This document shows positions 24,800 to 35,388 of a DNA stretch of 64,000 nucleotides, piece after piece. The translations under genes and the position numbers were made by a program. Numbering within the stretch: position 1 is the first letter of the stretch; every line of letters begins with the position of its first letter. The notes under the pieces are model-generated. The model was not told where the DNA came from. It ran no database searches and saw only the letters and a program-made list of their open reading frames with translations. This DNA is from Pseudomonas sp. UFMG81 (GTDB taxonomy: Bacteria; Pseudomonadota; Gammaproteobacteria; Pseudomonadales; Pseudomonadaceae). The stretch is taken from positions 44,388 through 108,387 of the forward strand of contig NZ_JACAFQ010000014.1 in NCBI RefSeq assembly GCF_015354575.1. The letters are read 5' to 3'.

Positions 24800-24982
24800 C
24801 GGATGACTGCAAGCATAGTCCCGAATCACCCGCCCGGATGTGTGGTTGATTGCCGCGTGACCGGTTGTCCCACCCCCTGTTCCCGGGCCTGAAAAAGTGT
24901 CCACCTCGACATTCAGCAACTAAATGTTACAAACAGATGTTACGCTTCAGGCCCCTCTAGTTCCGAGGTTGCAGGCCTGCCG

Positions 24983-26203
24983 ATGTCCGATTCCGCCCCG
25001 CAATTGCTGCGTCATCACCGCCCCTTCATCGCCTTCTGGCTGGCCCGGGTGTTCACCGCCAGCGGCTTCCAGATGCTCACCGTGGCCATTGGCTGGCACC
25101 TCTACCAGTTGACCGGCAATGTGCTCGACCTGGGCCTGGTCGGCTTGGTCGAGTTCGCCCCGCGGGTGCTGTTCATGCTGCACACCGGCCACGTCGCCGA
25201 CCGCTATGACCGGCGCAAGGTCGCCGCCCTGTGCCAGACCCTGCAGGCACTTATCGCCCTGGCGCTGGTGCTGGGCAGTGCCACCGACAATGTCAGCCGC
25301 GAGCTGATTTTCGTATTGGCGTTCCTGCTCGGCGCCACCCGCTCGTTCGAGATGCCGGCGACCCAGGCCCTGCTGCCCAACGTGGTGCCGCCGGGGCTGT
25401 TCCCGCGCGCGGTGGCCGCGTCGGCGTCGGCCACCCAGGCGGCGACCATCGTCGCCCCGGCGGTGGGCGGTTTTCTCTATGCCTTCGGCAGCCTCTGGGT
25501 GTATGCCCCGACGGTGATCCTCTACACAGTCGCTTGCCTGCTCATGCTCAGCCTGGACGCACGCCAGCAACCACTCCAACAAGGCCGCGCCAGCCTCGAC
25601 TCGCTGCTGGCGGGTATCCGCTTCATCCGCAGCCGCCCCGACATCCTGGGTGCCATCTCGCTGGACCTGTTCGCCGTGCTGCTGGGTGGCGCCACCGCGC
25701 TGCTGCCGGTGTTCGCCAAGGACATCCTGCTCACCGGCGCCTGGGGCCTGGGCCTGCTGCGTTCGGCGCCGGCGGTGGGGGCCTTGCTGATGTCGCTGTG
25801 GCTGGCGCGCTTCCCGGTGGAGCGCAAGGTGGGCCTGGTCATGTTCACCGCCGTGGGGGTGTTCGGCGTGGCGACCATCGCCTTCGGCTTGAGCACCTCG
25901 TTCTGGTTCTCGCTTGCGGTGCTGGTGGTACTGGGCGCGGCGGACATGATCAGCATGGTCATCCGCGGTGCCTTCGTGCAGTTGGAGACCCCGGATGAGA
26001 TGCGCGGCCGGGTGAGCGCAGTGAACGGGCTGTTCATCGGTGCCTCGAACCAGCTCGGCGAGTTCGAGTCGGGGCTCACCGCGCACTGGTTTGGCACAGT
26101 GCCGGCGGTGGTGCTCGGTGGCGTGGGCACGCTGGTGGTGACCGGGGTGTGGATGAAGCTGTTCCCGACCCTGACCCATCGCGACCGCCTGCATAACGGT
26201 TGA
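24983..26203 (+). CDS. MFS transporter (EntS/MFS_3-type)
   Basis: Product of 406 aa with 11-12 helices. The signature loop between helices 2 and 3 reads GHVADRYDRRKV. RSFEMPATQALLPNVVPPGLFPRAVA is typical of the MFS_3 group, which contains the enterobactin exporter EntS. Probably an efflux pump for a small molecule. No siderophore genes are adjacent, so substrate is unknown. Divergent from cioA; a REP lies directly after the stop. Confidence 0.88.
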   Translation: MSDSAPQLLRHHRPFIAFWLARVFTASGFQMLTVAIGWHLYQLTGNVLDLGLVGLVEFAPRVLFMLHTGHVADRYDRRKVAALCQTLQALIALALVLGSATDNVSRELIFVLAFLLGATRSFEMPATQALLPNVVPPGLFPRAVAASASATQAATIVAPAVGGFLYAFGSLWVYAPTVILYTVACLLMLSLDARQQPLQQGRASLDSLLAGIRFIRSRPDILGAISLDLFAVLLGGATALLPVFAKDILLTGAWGLGLLRSAPAVGALLMSLWLARFPVERKVGLVMFTAVGVFGVATIAFGLSTSFWFSLAVLVVLGAADMISMVIRGAFVQLETPDEMRGRVSAVNGLFIGASNQLGEFESGLTAHWFGTVPAVVLGGVGTLVVTGVWMKLFPTLTHRDRLHNG

Positions 26204-26213
26204 TCGAGCAGCC

Positions 26214-26289
26214 GCCCTCATCGCCGGCAAGCCGGCTCCCACAGTTTTTGCGCGGCCTTTGTGGGAGCCGGCTTGCCGGCGATGAGGGC
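26214..26289. repeat. REP pair (CGCCGGCAAGCCGGCTCCCAC class)
   Basis: GCCCTCATCGCCGGCAAGCC at 26214 and its inverse ending at 26289 form a near-perfect hairpin of about 30-bp arms. Same class as the copy inside the phosphatase gene at 43918. Confidence 0.9.
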
Positions 26290-26364
26290 AGAACAGACAG
26301 ACCTCGTTTGCCCTCCCCAACGGCCATAGGCCCCCGCCCCCCATGCTGGTATGATGCGCGGCTT

Positions 26365-26447
26365 TTTTGCGCCCCACGCAAAACCACGGCATCCGGTACG
26401 GTCTGTGCTTTGCTGATGGGGTCGATACATTCACGGCGCGAGGCGCC
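26365..26447 (+). promoter_or_regulatory. structured leader of purine permease gene
   Basis: A -10-like TATGAT at 26350-26355 is followed by hairpin TTTTGCG-CCCCA-CGCAAAA (26365-26383) and a second hairpin GGCGC-GAG-GCGCC (26435-26447) just before the GGGAG ribosome binding site. The leader is about 100 bases with no good ORF. It may regulate expression; no known purine riboswitch core is recognisable. Confidence 0.3.
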
Positions 26448-26459
26448 CTGGGAGCAGGC

Positions 26460-27755
26460 ATGCTGGAAAGGCTGTTTCAACTAAAAGCACACAACACCAA
26501 CGTGCGCACCGAGATTCTCGCGGGCGTCACCACCTTCCTGGCCATGGCCTACATCCTGTTCGTCAACCCGAGCATCCTCGGCGAGACCGGCATGGACAAG
26601 GGCGCGATCTTCGTCGCCACCTGCCTGGCCGCGGCCATCGGCTCGGTGACCATGGGCATCATCGCCAACTACCCGATCGCCCTGGCGCCGGGCATGGGCC
26701 TGAACGCGTTCTTCACCTACACCGTGGTCCTGCACATGGGCCACACCTGGCAGGTGGCGCTGGGTGCGGTGTTCCTCTCCGCCGTGCTGTTCTTCCTGCT
26801 GTCGATCTTCCGCATCCGCGAATGGATCGTGAACAGCATCCCGCTGCCACTGCGCTCGGCCATCGCTGCGGGTATCGGCCTGTTCCTGGCACTGATCGCC
26901 CTGCATAACGCCGGAATCGTCGTCGATAACCAGGCCACCTTGGTAGGCCTGGGCGACCTCAAGCAGCCGGCGCCGATCCTCGCCACCCTGGGCTTCTTCC
27001 TGATCGTTGCGCTCGAGGCGATGAAAGTCCGTGGCGCGGTGCTGATCGGCATCCTCGCCGTGACCGTGGCCTCGATCGCCATGGGCGTCACCCCATTCGG
27101 TGGCGTGGTGTCGATGCCGCCGTCGCTGGCGCCGACCTTCCTGCAACTGGACATCAAGGGCGCTCTGGACGTCGGCCTGATCAGCGTGATCTTCGCCTTC
27201 CTGTTCGTCGACCTGTTCGACAACTCCGGCACCCTGATCGGCGTAGCCAAACGTGCCGGCCTGATGGGCAAGGACGGCCACATGCCGAAGATGGGCCGCG
27301 CGCTGATCGCCGACAGCACCGCCGCCATGGCCGGTTCGCTGCTGGGCACCTCGACCACCACCAGCTACATCGAATCCGCCGCGGGCGTCAGCGCCGGTGG
27401 CCGCACCGGCCTGACCGCCATCGTGGTCGCCGCCCTGTTCCTGCTGGCGCTGTTCTTCGCCCCGCTGGCCGGTAGCGTGCCCGCCTTCGCCACTGCGCCT
27501 GCGCTGCTGTTCGTCGCCGTGCTGATGGCCTCGGGCCTGGCCGAGATCAACTGGGATGACGTCACCGAGGCCGCACCGGTGGTGGTCACCGCCCTGGCCA
27601 TGCCGCTGACCTACTCGATCGCCAACGGCATCGCCTTCGGCTTCATCGCCTGGACCGCCATCAAGCTGCTGTCCGGCCGTCGCCAGGACCTGAACCCGGC
27701 GCTGGTGATCCTGTCCATTCTGTTTGTCATCAAGCTGGGCTGGTTCAACGCATGA
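26460..27755 (+). CDS. NCS2 purine permease (AdeP/GhxP, AzgA-like)
   Basis: Product of 431 aa from the ATG at 26460, with GGGAG six nt before it; the longer frame from 26367 is untenable as it has no signal. The AzgA-like subgroup of NCS2 is clear from [42 protein letters not shown], and [21 protein letters not shown]. These proton symporters take up adenine or hypoxanthine/guanine. Overlaps trmA by 4 nt. Confidence 0.93.
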   Translation: MLERLFQLKAHNTNVRTEILAGVTTFLAMAYILFVNPSILGETGMDKGAIFVATCLAAAIGSVTMGIIANYPIALAPGMGLNAFFTYTVVLHMGHTWQVALGAVFLSAVLFFLLSIFRIREWIVNSIPLPLRSAIAAGIGLFLALIALHNAGIVVDNQATLVGLGDLKQPAPILATLGFFLIVALEAMKVRGAVLIGILAVTVASIAMGVTPFGGVVSMPPSLAPTFLQLDIKGALDVGLISVIFAFLFVDLFDNSGTLIGVAKRAGLMGKDGHMPKMGRALIADSTAAMAGSLLGTSTTTSYIESAAGVSAGGRTGLTAIVVAALFLLALFFAPLAGSVPAFATAPALLFVAVLMASGLAEINWDDVTEAAPVVVTALAMPLTYSIANGIAFGFIAWTAIKLLSGRRQDLNPALVILSILFVIKLGWFNA

Positions 27756-28837
27756 GTGCTGCCTTCGACCCGACGCAATACGACGCGCAGCTGGCGGCCA
27801 AGGTCGCCCGCCTGCGCGAGCTGCTGGCGCCATTCGGCGCCCCGGAGCCTGCGGTATTCGACTCGCCGCGCGAGCACTACCGCCTGCGCGCCGAGTTCCG
27901 CCTGTGGCGCGAGGACGGCCAGCGCCACTACGCGATGTTCGCCCCGGGCGAAAAGCACAAGGCGATCCTGATCGACGACTTCCCCATCGCCAGCCAGCGC
28001 ATCAACGAACTGATGCCACGCCTGAAGGCCGCCTGGCAGGGCAATGAGGCGCTGAACAACCGCCTGTTCCAGGTGGAGTTCCTCACCACCCTGGCCGGCG
28101 ATGCCATGGTCACCCTGTGCTACCACCGCCCGCTGGACGACGCCTGGGAAGCCGCTGCGCAGCAGTTGGCCGCCGAGCTGAAGGTCAGCGTGATCGGCCG
28201 CTCCAAAGGCAAGCGCCTGGTGATCGGCCGCGACTACGCGGTAGAGAAGCTGGACATCGCCGGCCGCACCTTCAGCTATCGCCAACCCGAAGGCGCGTTC
28301 ACCCAGCCCAACGGCGCGGTGAACCAGAAGATGCTCGGCTGGGCCTTCGAGGCCATGGGCGAGCGTGACGACGACCTGCTGGAGCTGTACTGCGGCAACG
28401 GCAACTTCACTCTGCCGCTGGCCACCCGTGCCCGCCAGGTGCTGGCCACCGAGATCAGCAAGACCTCGGTCAACGCCGCGCTGCACAACCTCGACGAGAA
28501 TGGCGTGGACAACGTGCGCCTGGTGCGCCTGTCGGCCGAAGAGCTGACCCAGGCATTGAACGAGGTGCGGCCGTTCCGCCGGCTGGAAGGGATCGACCTG
28601 AAAAGCTACGCGTTCGGCACCGTGTTCGTCGACCCGCCACGCGCCGGCATGGACCCGGACACCTGCGAGCTGACCCGACGCTTCGAGCGGATCCTGTACA
28701 TCTCGTGCAACCCCGAGACCCTGGCGCAGAACATCGCCCAGTTGCAGGACACCCACCGCATCGAGCGTTGTGCGCTGTTCGACCAGTTCCCGTATACCCA
28801 TCACATGGAAAGCGGCGTGCTGCTGGTTCGGCGCTGA
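27752..28837 (+). CDS. trmA: tRNA (uracil-54-C5)-methyltransferase
   Basis: Product of 361 aa, as in E. coli. It makes ribothymidine (m5U54) in the T-loop of tRNAs using SAM. Visible: [12 protein letters not shown] (SAM motif), [10 protein letters not shown], and catalytic Cys in SCNPETL at about residue 319. The start overlaps the purine permease stop by 4 nt (ATGA), so translation is coupled. The permease-trmA pairing is presumably transcriptional convenience. Confidence 0.95.
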   Translation: MSAAFDPTQYDAQLAAKVARLRELLAPFGAPEPAVFDSPREHYRLRAEFRLWREDGQRHYAMFAPGEKHKAILIDDFPIASQRINELMPRLKAAWQGNEALNNRLFQVEFLTTLAGDAMVTLCYHRPLDDAWEAAAQQLAAELKVSVIGRSKGKRLVIGRDYAVEKLDIAGRTFSYRQPEGAFTQPNGAVNQKMLGWAFEAMGERDDDLLELYCGNGNFTLPLATRARQVLATEISKTSVNAALHNLDENGVDNVRLVRLSAEELTQALNEVRPFRRLEGIDLKSYAFGTVFVDPPRAGMDPDTCELTRRFERILYISCNPETLAQNIAQLQDTHRIERCALFDQFPYTHHMESGVLLVRR

Positions 28838-28849
28838 CCGCCAGATTGT

Positions 28850-28956
28850 TGGGGCTGCTCTGCAGCCCATTCGCGGCACAAGGCCGCTCCTACAGGGATT
28901 GCGCGGTACCTGTAGGAGCGGCCTTGTGTCGCGATAGGGCCGCAAAGCGGCCCCAG
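28850..28956. repeat. long REP inverted repeat (GTAGGAGCGGCCTTGTG class)
   Basis: TGGGGCTGCTCTGCAGCCC plus CACAAGGCCGCTCCTACAGG, followed by the inverse order ending in GGGCCGCAAAGCGGCCCCA. It fills the gap between convergent trmA and pcaG. Confidence 0.9.
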
Positions 28957-28961
28957 CATTC

Positions 28962-29567
28962 TCAGAAATCGAAGAACACCGTCTCCCCGTCCCCCTGAAT
29001 ACGGATATCGAACCGATACGCCGTCTTCCCCTCCACTTCGCAACGCTTGGCGATCAACGTCTCACGCCGCTGCGGCTGCTCGATCAGGTTCAGCACCGGG
29101 CACTTGGCATTCGCCTCGGCCTCGTCATCGAAATACAACCGCGTGTGCAGGTGGATATTGATGCCCCGGGCAAACAGGCTGATGTTGATGTGCGGCGCCA
29201 TCGGCACGCCCGCAGCGTTGTTCACCACGCCTGGCTTGACCGTGTGCAGGGTCCACTCGCCGGCGTCGAAAGTGGTGGCGGTGCGGCCAAAGCTGTTGAA
29301 CACGTTTTCCTGGTTGTAGTCGTCCTGGTACAGGCCCTTGGCATCGGCCTGCCAGACCTCCAGGAACGAGTCGCGCACCAGATGGCCGTTACCGTCGTAC
29401 ACCTGGCCGATCAGCAGGATGTGCTCGCCCGGGGCATCGGCCTTGGCCAGGCGGTTCCAGATTTCCTGGTCGCGGGTCGGGTTGCCGGCCGCTTCCAGGG
29501 CCAGGCCGATGTGCACGTAGGGGCCGGCGGTCTGCGAGGGGGTTTCCGGCAGCAGTTCGATAGGCAT
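28962..29567 (-). CDS. pcaG: protocatechuate 3,4-dioxygenase alpha subunit
   Basis: Product of 201 aa. With PcaH it forms the Fe(III) enzyme that cleaves protocatechuate to beta-carboxy-cis,cis-muconate, the entry to the beta-ketoadipate pathway. Family motifs: TPSQTAGPYVHIGL at the N-terminus, FLEVWQADAKG, and PHINISLFARGINIHLHTRLYF. The alpha chain lacks the iron ligands. The ATG at 29567 (MPIELLPETPS) is the conserved start; the frame extends upstream into pcaH only as overlap. 11 nt after pcaH. Confidence 0.97.
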   Translation of the reverse strand: MPIELLPETPSQTAGPYVHIGLALEAAGNPTRDQEIWNRLAKADAPGEHILLIGQVYDGNGHLVRDSFLEVWQADAKGLYQDDYNQENVFNSFGRTATTFDAGEWTLHTVKPGVVNNAAGVPMAPHINISLFARGINIHLHTRLYFDDEAEANAKCPVLNLIEQPQRRETLIAKRCEVEGKTAYRFDIRIQGDGETVFFDF

Positions 29568-29578
29568 GACGGTACTCC

Positions 29579-30298
29579 TCAGCGGTTTTCGAAGTGGGTC
29601 TGGCGCTGGCCGCGCAGGACGATGTCGAAGCGGTAGGCCAGGCAATCCATGGGGTTGGCGTGGCTCATGTCGAGCTTGGCGATCAGCCGCTCGACCGCAT
29701 CCGGGTTGGCGATCGACTTGACGATCGGGCACATCGGGATCAGCGGATCGCCCTCGAAGTACAGCTGGGTGATCAGCTTGGTGGCGATCGACGGGCCGCT
29801 GACGGAGAAGTGGATATGCGCCGGGCGCCAGTCGTTGGGGCCGTTGCGCCAGGGGTACGGGCCGGGCTTGATGGTGCGGAAGCTGTAGTAGCCGTCGCGG
29901 TCGGTCAGGCAGCGGCCGACACCGCCAAAGTTAGGGTCCAGCGGCGCCAGGTAGCGGTCGTTCTTGTGCCGGTAGCGGCCACCGGCGTTGGCCTGCCACA
30001 TCTCCACCAGGGTGTTGGGCACCGGTTTGCCGTACTGGTCGACCACTCGGCCGGCAATGATGATGCGCTCGCCGATCGGCAGGCCACCGTTGTTGAAGTT
30101 CAGCAGCAGGTCGTGGTCATGCTCGCCGAAGCGCAAGTGGGAAAAGTCCGGGCCAGTGGTCTCGCTGATCGACTGCGGGATGCTCACCAGCGCCTGGCGC
30201 GGCGAACGGGCGATGGACGTCTTGTAGTCCGGAGTGAAGGCCTTGGGGTGCCAATTGCGATCACGGATCACGAAGCGGCTGGTGTCCTGGGCGGGCAT
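29579..30298 (-). CDS. pcaH: protocatechuate 3,4-dioxygenase beta subunit
   Basis: Product of 239 aa carrying the iron site: Tyr109, Tyr148 (GPYPW), His161 and His163 (HIH). Intradiol dioxygenase domain, paired with pcaG directly downstream. The operon's regulators are not in the window. The 200 bases up to the peptidase gene at 30498 should hold both divergent promoters; I see no certain operator. Confidence 0.97.
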   Translation of the reverse strand: MPAQDTSRFVIRDRNWHPKAFTPDYKTSIARSPRQALVSIPQSISETTGPDFSHLRFGEHDHDLLLNFNNGGLPIGERIIIAGRVVDQYGKPVPNTLVEMWQANAGGRYRHKNDRYLAPLDPNFGGVGRCLTDRDGYYSFRTIKPGPYPWRNGPNDWRPAHIHFSVSGPSIATKLITQLYFEGDPLIPMCPIVKSIANPDAVERLIAKLDMSHANPMDCLAYRFDIVLRGQRQTHFENR

Positions 30299-30497
30299 GC
30301 CGGTTTCCTCTCTTGGAATTATCGAAGCGCCTGGGCGTGGCAGGCGGACTTGCAGTTTCCGGCAGGTGCAACGGGATGAATATTGAATTCCACGGTCATA
30401 GGCATAACCATTTGGTTATGTATAGGCGACCGCGCCGACGCCCATGACCACGCTGAACTAATCTTTGACTTCTTGTTTCACCAACCGGAGAACACAC

Positions 30498-31388
30498 ATG
30501 GAATGGCGAAAAGGCCGACGCAGCGACAACGTGGTCGATGCCCGTGGCGAAGGTGGCGGTGGCGGCGGCATGCGTTTCGGCGGCGGCAAGGGCCTGGGGC
30601 TCGGCGCCATCCTGCTGATCGTCGGCATTGGCTGGCTTACCGGCCAGGACCCGTTGCAGATCCTCGGCCAACTGGCCGGGCAGATGGACCAGCAGCAACA
30701 GACCGCCCCGGCCAATGTCGGCGGCAAGGCGCCACCGGCCAACGACCAGCAGGCCGAATTCGTCGCCTCGATCCTGGGCGACACCGAAGACACCTGGAAG
30801 GCCCTGTTCGCCCAGGCTGGCAAGCAATACCGCGACCCGAAGCTGGTGCTGTTCAGCGGCCAGGTCAATTCGGCCTGCGGCTTCGCCTCGGCGGCGGTCG
30901 GGCCGTTCTACTGCCCGGCCGACCAGCGCGTGTACCTGGACATGACCTTCTTCCGCGAGATGGAAACCCGCTTCGCCGCCGCCGGCGACTTTGCCCAGGC
31001 CTACGTGATCGCCCACGAGATCGGCCACCACGTGCAGACGCTGCTGGGGGTCTCGGCCAAGGTCGACGCCGCCCGCCGCAACGGCCAACGCATGGAGGGC
31101 GACAATGGCCTGCTGGTGCGCCAGGAATTGCAGGCCGACTGCCTGGCCGGGGTATGGGCCTACCAGGCACAGAAGCGCCTGAACTGGCTGGAGCCGGGGG
31201 ACGTGGAGGAAGCGCTGAACGCCGCCAATGCCATCGGTGACGACCGTCTGCAGCAAAAGAGCCAGGGCCGCGTGGTGCCCGACTCGTTCACCCATGGCAC
31301 CTCGCAGCAGCGGGTGCGCTGGTTCAAGGCCGGGTTCGGCAGTGGCGATGTGAACCAGTGCGATACCTTTTCCAGCCGTAGCCTCTGA
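30498..31388 (+). CDS. neutral zinc metallopeptidase (YpfJ family)
   Basis: Product of 296 aa from the ATG at 30498 with CGGAG 7 nt upstream. A Gly-rich cytoplasmic segment (about 17-33), then one membrane helix (LGAILLIVGIGWLTG), then the extracytoplasmic peptidase domain with HEIGHH (zinc, catalytic Glu) at about residues 174-179. FYCPADQRVYLD is the family's other signature. Physiological substrate unknown. Divergent from pcaH. Confidence 0.9.
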   Translation: MEWRKGRRSDNVVDARGEGGGGGGMRFGGGKGLGLGAILLIVGIGWLTGQDPLQILGQLAGQMDQQQQTAPANVGGKAPPANDQQAEFVASILGDTEDTWKALFAQAGKQYRDPKLVLFSGQVNSACGFASAAVGPFYCPADQRVYLDMTFFREMETRFAAAGDFAQAYVIAHEIGHHVQTLLGVSAKVDAARRNGQRMEGDNGLLVRQELQADCLAGVWAYQAQKRLNWLEPGDVEEALNAANAIGDDRLQQKSQGRVVPDSFTHGTSQQRVRWFKAGFGSGDVNQCDTFSSRSL

Positions 31389-31390
31389 TG

Positions 31391-31440
31391 ATCGCGGGGC
31401 AAGCCCGCTCCCACGCGATGTGGGAACGGGCTTGCCCCGC
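31391..31440. repeat. REP pair (CGGGGCAAGCCCGCTCCCAC class)
   Basis: GCGGGGCAAGCCCGCTCCCAC and its near-perfect inverse ending GGGCTTGCCCCGC, starting 3 bases after the peptidase stop. It leaves 173 bases for the mcpS promoter. Confidence 0.9.
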
Positions 31441-31613
31441 GCAGCTTTCGCTCAGAACGCAAACGTTTTCAGGCAGTTACAAATCTGCTGAAAAAGCGTT
31501 TCAGCTTCCCCCTGCCCTGCCGATAACTCCTGCACGAATCAGCAGGGCTCCCATAACAACAACGCCCAGCGATTGAGATCAAGTGAGCGAAATCATTTTC
31601 TGGGAGAGCGTGC

Positions 31614-33533
31614 ATGAACAGCTGGTTCGCCAACATCAGCGTAAACCTCAAACTCGGCCTGGGCTTCGGCCTGGTGCTGGTACTGACCGGCCTGCTGGCC
31701 CTGACTGGCTGGAACAGCCTGGGCAGCCTGATCGACCGCAGCAACTGGATGGGCGACATCGCCCAGCTCAACAAGGACCTGACCGACCTGCGCATCGCCC
31801 GCCTGCAATACATGATCGCCAACGGCGACGACGCGGCGGCGGCCAACACCCAGGCCAAGCTGGACGCGTTCAGCAAGCAGCAGGAATACCTGGCCCGCAC
31901 CTTCAAAAGCCCCGAGAACGTCAAGCTGCTCAATGAGCTGGGCCAGACCATCAGTGCGTACAAGATTTCGCTGGCCAAGATGCGCGCCGGCTACAACGCC
32001 TCGCTGAGCACCCGCGAAGGCATGACCGCCTCGGCCAACCGCGCCGACGAGGCCATGGACGCCCTGAGCCAGGACGTGATGGCGCGCCCCGAAAGCGACA
32101 GCGTGCGCCTGGCCCAGTACCAGCTGATCAGCAAGGCGCGCCAGCAACTGCTGCAAGTGCGCATCGACGTGCGCGGCTACATCGCCGACAACACCGCCGC
32201 CAACGAAGCCGCCGCCCTGCGCCAGCTGGACGCCGCGCTGGCCGAAGTCGACGGCCTCAAGCGTCAGCTGCCCAACGAAGCAGCACGCCTGCAACAGTTC
32301 GAACAATCGGTGCTGGCCTACCGTGACGGCGTGCGCCGTTTCCGCGATGCCGTGGCCAACATTGCCACCGCCCGCGCCGAAATGACCGTGCAGGGCGCCG
32401 ACATCGTCAAGCGCAGCGATGCGCTGTACCAGATCCAGCTCGACCGCCGCGACATCGAAAGCACCCAGGCCCGCAGCCTGCAAACCATTGCCACGCTGCT
32501 GGCGCTGCTGGTCGGCGTGCTCGCCGCGTTCATCATCACCCGCCAGATCACTCGCCCGCTGCGCGAGACGCTGGACGCCGTGGAGCGCATCGCCGGTGGC
32601 GACCTCACCCAGAACCTGCGCGTCACCCGCCGCGACGAACTGGGTGTATTGCAGCAAGGCATCGGCCGCATGGGCACCACCCTGCGCGAGCTGATCACCG
32701 GCATTCGCGATGGCGTCACCCAGATCGCCAGCGCCGCCGAAGAGCTGTCGGCGGTGACCGAGCAGACCAGCGCCGGCGCCAACAGCCAGAAGGTCGAGAC
32801 CGACCAGGTGGCCACCGCCATGCATGAAATGGCCGCCACCGTGCAGGAAGTCGCGCGTAACGCCGAACAGGCTGCCTTCGCCGCGACCAACGCCGACGGC
32901 GAAGCGCGCAGCGGCGACAAGGTGGTGGGCGAAGCGATCAGCCAGATCGAGCGCCTGGCCCGCGAAGTGAACCGCTCCACCGAAGCCATGGGCCTGTTGC
33001 AGGCCGAAAGCCAGAAGATCGGCAGCGTGATGGATGTGATCAAGTCGGTGGCCGAGCAGACCAACCTGCTGGCGCTTAACGCCGCCATCGAAGCCGCCCG
33101 CGCTGGCGAAGCCGGGCGTGGTTTTGCCGTGGTTGCCGACGAAGTGCGCGGGCTGGCCCAGCGTACCCAGCAGTCCACCGAAGAGATCGAAGGGCTGATC
33201 GCCAGCCTGCAGAACGGCACGCAACAGGTGGCCGACGTGATGAACAGCAGCCGTGGGCTGACCGACAGCAGTGTGGAGCTGGCGCGCAAGGCCGGTGGTT
33301 CGCTGGAGAACATCACCCGCACGGTGTCCAACATCCAGTCGATGAACCAGCAGATCGCCGCCGCCGCCGAGCAGCAGAGCGCCGTGGCCGAAGAGATCAG
33401 CCGCAGCATCCTGAATGTGCGTGATGTGTCGGAGCAGACCGCTGCGGCCAGTGATGAGACCGCTGCGTCCAGCGTTGAGTTGGCGCGCCTGGGTGGGCAC
33501 TTGCAGACACTGGTCAGCCAGTTCCGCGTCTGA
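31614..33533 (+). CDS. mcpS: methyl-accepting chemoreceptor with HBM sensor domain (McpS-like)
   Basis: Product of 639 aa. Helix 1 (about 12-30), a long all-helical periplasmic domain of about 250 residues (bimodular HBM type), helix 2 (about 285-305), HAMP, then the cytoplasmic signalling tip [21 protein letters not shown]. McpS of P. putida senses TCA intermediates through an HBM domain and has this length. The position between pcaHG/ypfJ and ggt matches, from memory, the known locus. GGGAGAG precedes the ATG. The chemoreceptor call is certain; the ligand is inferred. Confidence 0.9.
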   Translation: MNSWFANISVNLKLGLGFGLVLVLTGLLALTGWNSLGSLIDRSNWMGDIAQLNKDLTDLRIARLQYMIANGDDAAAANTQAKLDAFSKQQEYLARTFKSPENVKLLNELGQTISAYKISLAKMRAGYNASLSTREGMTASANRADEAMDALSQDVMARPESDSVRLAQYQLISKARQQLLQVRIDVRGYIADNTAANEAAALRQLDAALAEVDGLKRQLPNEAARLQQFEQSVLAYRDGVRRFRDAVANIATARAEMTVQGADIVKRSDALYQIQLDRRDIESTQARSLQTIATLLALLVGVLAAFIITRQITRPLRETLDAVERIAGGDLTQNLRVTRRDELGVLQQGIGRMGTTLRELITGIRDGVTQIASAAEELSAVTEQTSAGANSQKVETDQVATAMHEMAATVQEVARNAEQAAFAATNADGEARSGDKVVGEAISQIERLAREVNRSTEAMGLLQAESQKIGSVMDVIKSVAEQTNLLALNAAIEAARAGEAGRGFAVVADEVRGLAQRTQQSTEEIEGLIASLQNGTQQVADVMNSSRGLTDSSVELARKAGGSLENITRTVSNIQSMNQQIAAAAEQQSAVAEEISRSILNVRDVSEQTAAASDETAASSVELARLGGHLQTLVSQFRV

Positions 33534-33542
33534 CCTTGAAAG

Positions 33543-33596
33543 CATCGCGGGGCAAGCCCGCTCCCACAAGTTGTGGGAGCGGGCTTGCCCCGCGAT
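33543..33596. repeat. REP pair (CGGGGCAAGCCCGCTCCCAC class)
   Basis: Perfect 25-bp inverted arms (ATCGCGGGGCAAGCCCGCTC and onward) around a tight loop, in the gap between convergent mcpS and ggt. Confidence 0.92.
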
Positions 33597-33611
33597 CATT
33601 TCCGGCCGAGG

Positions 33612-35279
33612 TTACTTGACGATCATCCCCACCCCACGCCCACGCGGATCCGACGCGGTTTCCAGCTTCTCCCCGGTCACCCGGATCGCCTGGATATCGC
33701 CCATCTCCCAGCCCTGGTCCTCCAGCACATATCCCATCTTCTTCAGGTCATCGGCCACCTCGCCGGTGAGTGGCGCATAGCTGTCGAAGTAAATGGTGTC
33801 CTTGGGCAGCAACTGGTGATGCACCCGCTGCGCCGCCACCGATTTCTCCAGCGGCATGTTGTAGTCGTACAGGTTGTTCATCACCTGGAAGATCGAGGTG
33901 AAGATCCGCGAACCGCCCGGAGTGCCCACCACCAGCACCACCTTGCCGTCACGGGTCACCAGGGTCGGGCTCATCGACGAAAGCATGCGCTTGCCCGGGG
34001 CGATGGCGTTGGCGTCACCGCCCACCACACCGAAGGCGTTGGCCGCGCCCGGCTTGGCGCTGAAATCGTCCATCTCGTCGTTGAGCAAGAAGCCTGCGCC
34101 CTTCACCACCACGCCGCTGCCGTAGTCGAGGTTGAGGGTGTAGGTGTTGCTCACCGCGTTGCCCTGTTTGTCGACGATGGAGAAGTGCGTGGTCTGGTGC
34201 GGCTCCAGGCCCGGCTTGACCTTGTCGGTCTCGGAGATCGCATTCGGGTTGACCTGCTCTGCGCGCTTGGCCAGGTAGTCCTTGGCGACCAGCTTGTCCA
34301 CCGGCACCTGGGTGAACGCCGGGTCACCCAGGTAGTCGGCGCGGTCGGCGAATACCCGTTTTTCGATTTCGGCCAGCAGGTGAATGTACTTCGCCGAGTT
34401 GTGCTCGACGCCCTTGAAGTCGGCCGCGCGGTCTTCCTTGATACCCAGCAGCTGGGCCAGGGCCACGCCGCCGGAGCTTGGTGGTGGCGCGGTGTAGACC
34501 ACGTTGCCGCGCCAGTCGATGGCCATCGGGTTGCGCCACAGCGCTTTATAGTCCTTGAGGTCTTCCTTGGTGATCAGGCCCTTGTCGGCCTGCATCTGCG
34601 CCACCAGCAGGTCGGCGGTCTTGCCCTGGTAGAACTCGCTGACGCCCTTGTCGGCGATGCGTTCGAGGGTCTGCGCCAGCTCCGGCTGCTTGAACAGCTC
34701 GCCCACCTTCATGCTGCCGAAGTAGTCATTGAAGTTGGTGGCGGTCTTGAACAGGCCCTGGGCGTCGTCGCGGTACTGGTACTGTTTCTGGGCGATCTTG
34801 AAGCCATTCTTCGCATAGCCGATGGCCGGGGTGAGCAGCTCGCTCCACTTGAGCTTGCCGAACTTCTGGTGCGCCTCCCACAGGCCCATCACCGTGCCCG
34901 GCACGCCCGCGGCGCGCACGCCGACCAGGCTGAGGTTCTCGATCACCTCGCCCTTGTCATCCAGGTACATGGTCTTGGTGGCGGCCTTGGGCGCCACTTC
35001 GCGGTAGTCGAGGAAGTACGGCTTGCCGTCGACGAACAGGGTCATGAAGCCACCGCCGCCGATGTTGCCGGCCTCGGGGTAGGTCACGGCGAGGGTGAAG
35101 GCGGTGGCCACTGCCGCGTCCACGGCGTTACCGCCCTTCTTGAGGATATCGGCGGCCACCTGTGCGCCATATTGATCAGGCGCGGCCACCGCCCCGCCTT
35201 CCAACGTCACCGCAAACGCGGAGGAACAGCTCAGGATCGCGACCCCGAGGGCCAGGGGCTGGAACATGACGAGACGCAT
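33612..35279 (-). CDS. ggt: gamma-glutamyltranspeptidase precursor
   Basis: Product of 555 aa with a signal peptide (MRLVMFQPLALGVAILSCSSAFA), so periplasmic. It hydrolyses glutathione and transfers the gamma-glutamyl group. The precursor self-cleaves at a conserved Thr, here in QTTHFSIVDKQGN (about residue 365), whose Thr becomes the nucleophile. SSGGVALAQLL and MSPTLV are other family motifs. The ATG at 35279 is chosen for AAGGAAG five nt upstream, rather than the GTG two codons earlier. Confidence 0.94.
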   Translation of the reverse strand: MRLVMFQPLALGVAILSCSSAFAVTLEGGAVAAPDQYGAQVAADILKKGGNAVDAAVATAFTLAVTYPEAGNIGGGGFMTLFVDGKPYFLDYREVAPKAATKTMYLDDKGEVIENLSLVGVRAAGVPGTVMGLWEAHQKFGKLKWSELLTPAIGYAKNGFKIAQKQYQYRDDAQGLFKTATNFNDYFGSMKVGELFKQPELAQTLERIADKGVSEFYQGKTADLLVAQMQADKGLITKEDLKDYKALWRNPMAIDWRGNVVYTAPPPSSGGVALAQLLGIKEDRAADFKGVEHNSAKYIHLLAEIEKRVFADRADYLGDPAFTQVPVDKLVAKDYLAKRAEQVNPNAISETDKVKPGLEPHQTTHFSIVDKQGNAVSNTYTLNLDYGSGVVVKGAGFLLNDEMDDFSAKPGAANAFGVVGGDANAIAPGKRMLSSMSPTLVTRDGKVVLVVGTPGGSRIFTSIFQVMNNLYDYNMPLEKSVAAQRVHHQLLPKDTIYFDSYAPLTGEVADDLKKMGYVLEDQGWEMGDIQAIRVTGEKLETASDPRGRGVGMIVK

Positions 35280-35388
35280 GGGCACTTCCTTGGTGTTGTT
35301 TTTGTTGATCAGTCATTAAGGCCGAAGCGCTTCGACTAAACAAACACCGTAGGAAGATTCCGACGCAGACGGACAGCAGTTGTCGCGT

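Noticed and set aside
31593..33599. 668-aa minus-strand frame over mcpS
   Set aside because: Antisense of a chemoreceptor; Gly/His/Gln/Val-rich with no start signal.
33573..35339. 588-aa plus-strand frame over ggt
   Set aside because: Antisense shadow of the transpeptidase; begins inside a REP.
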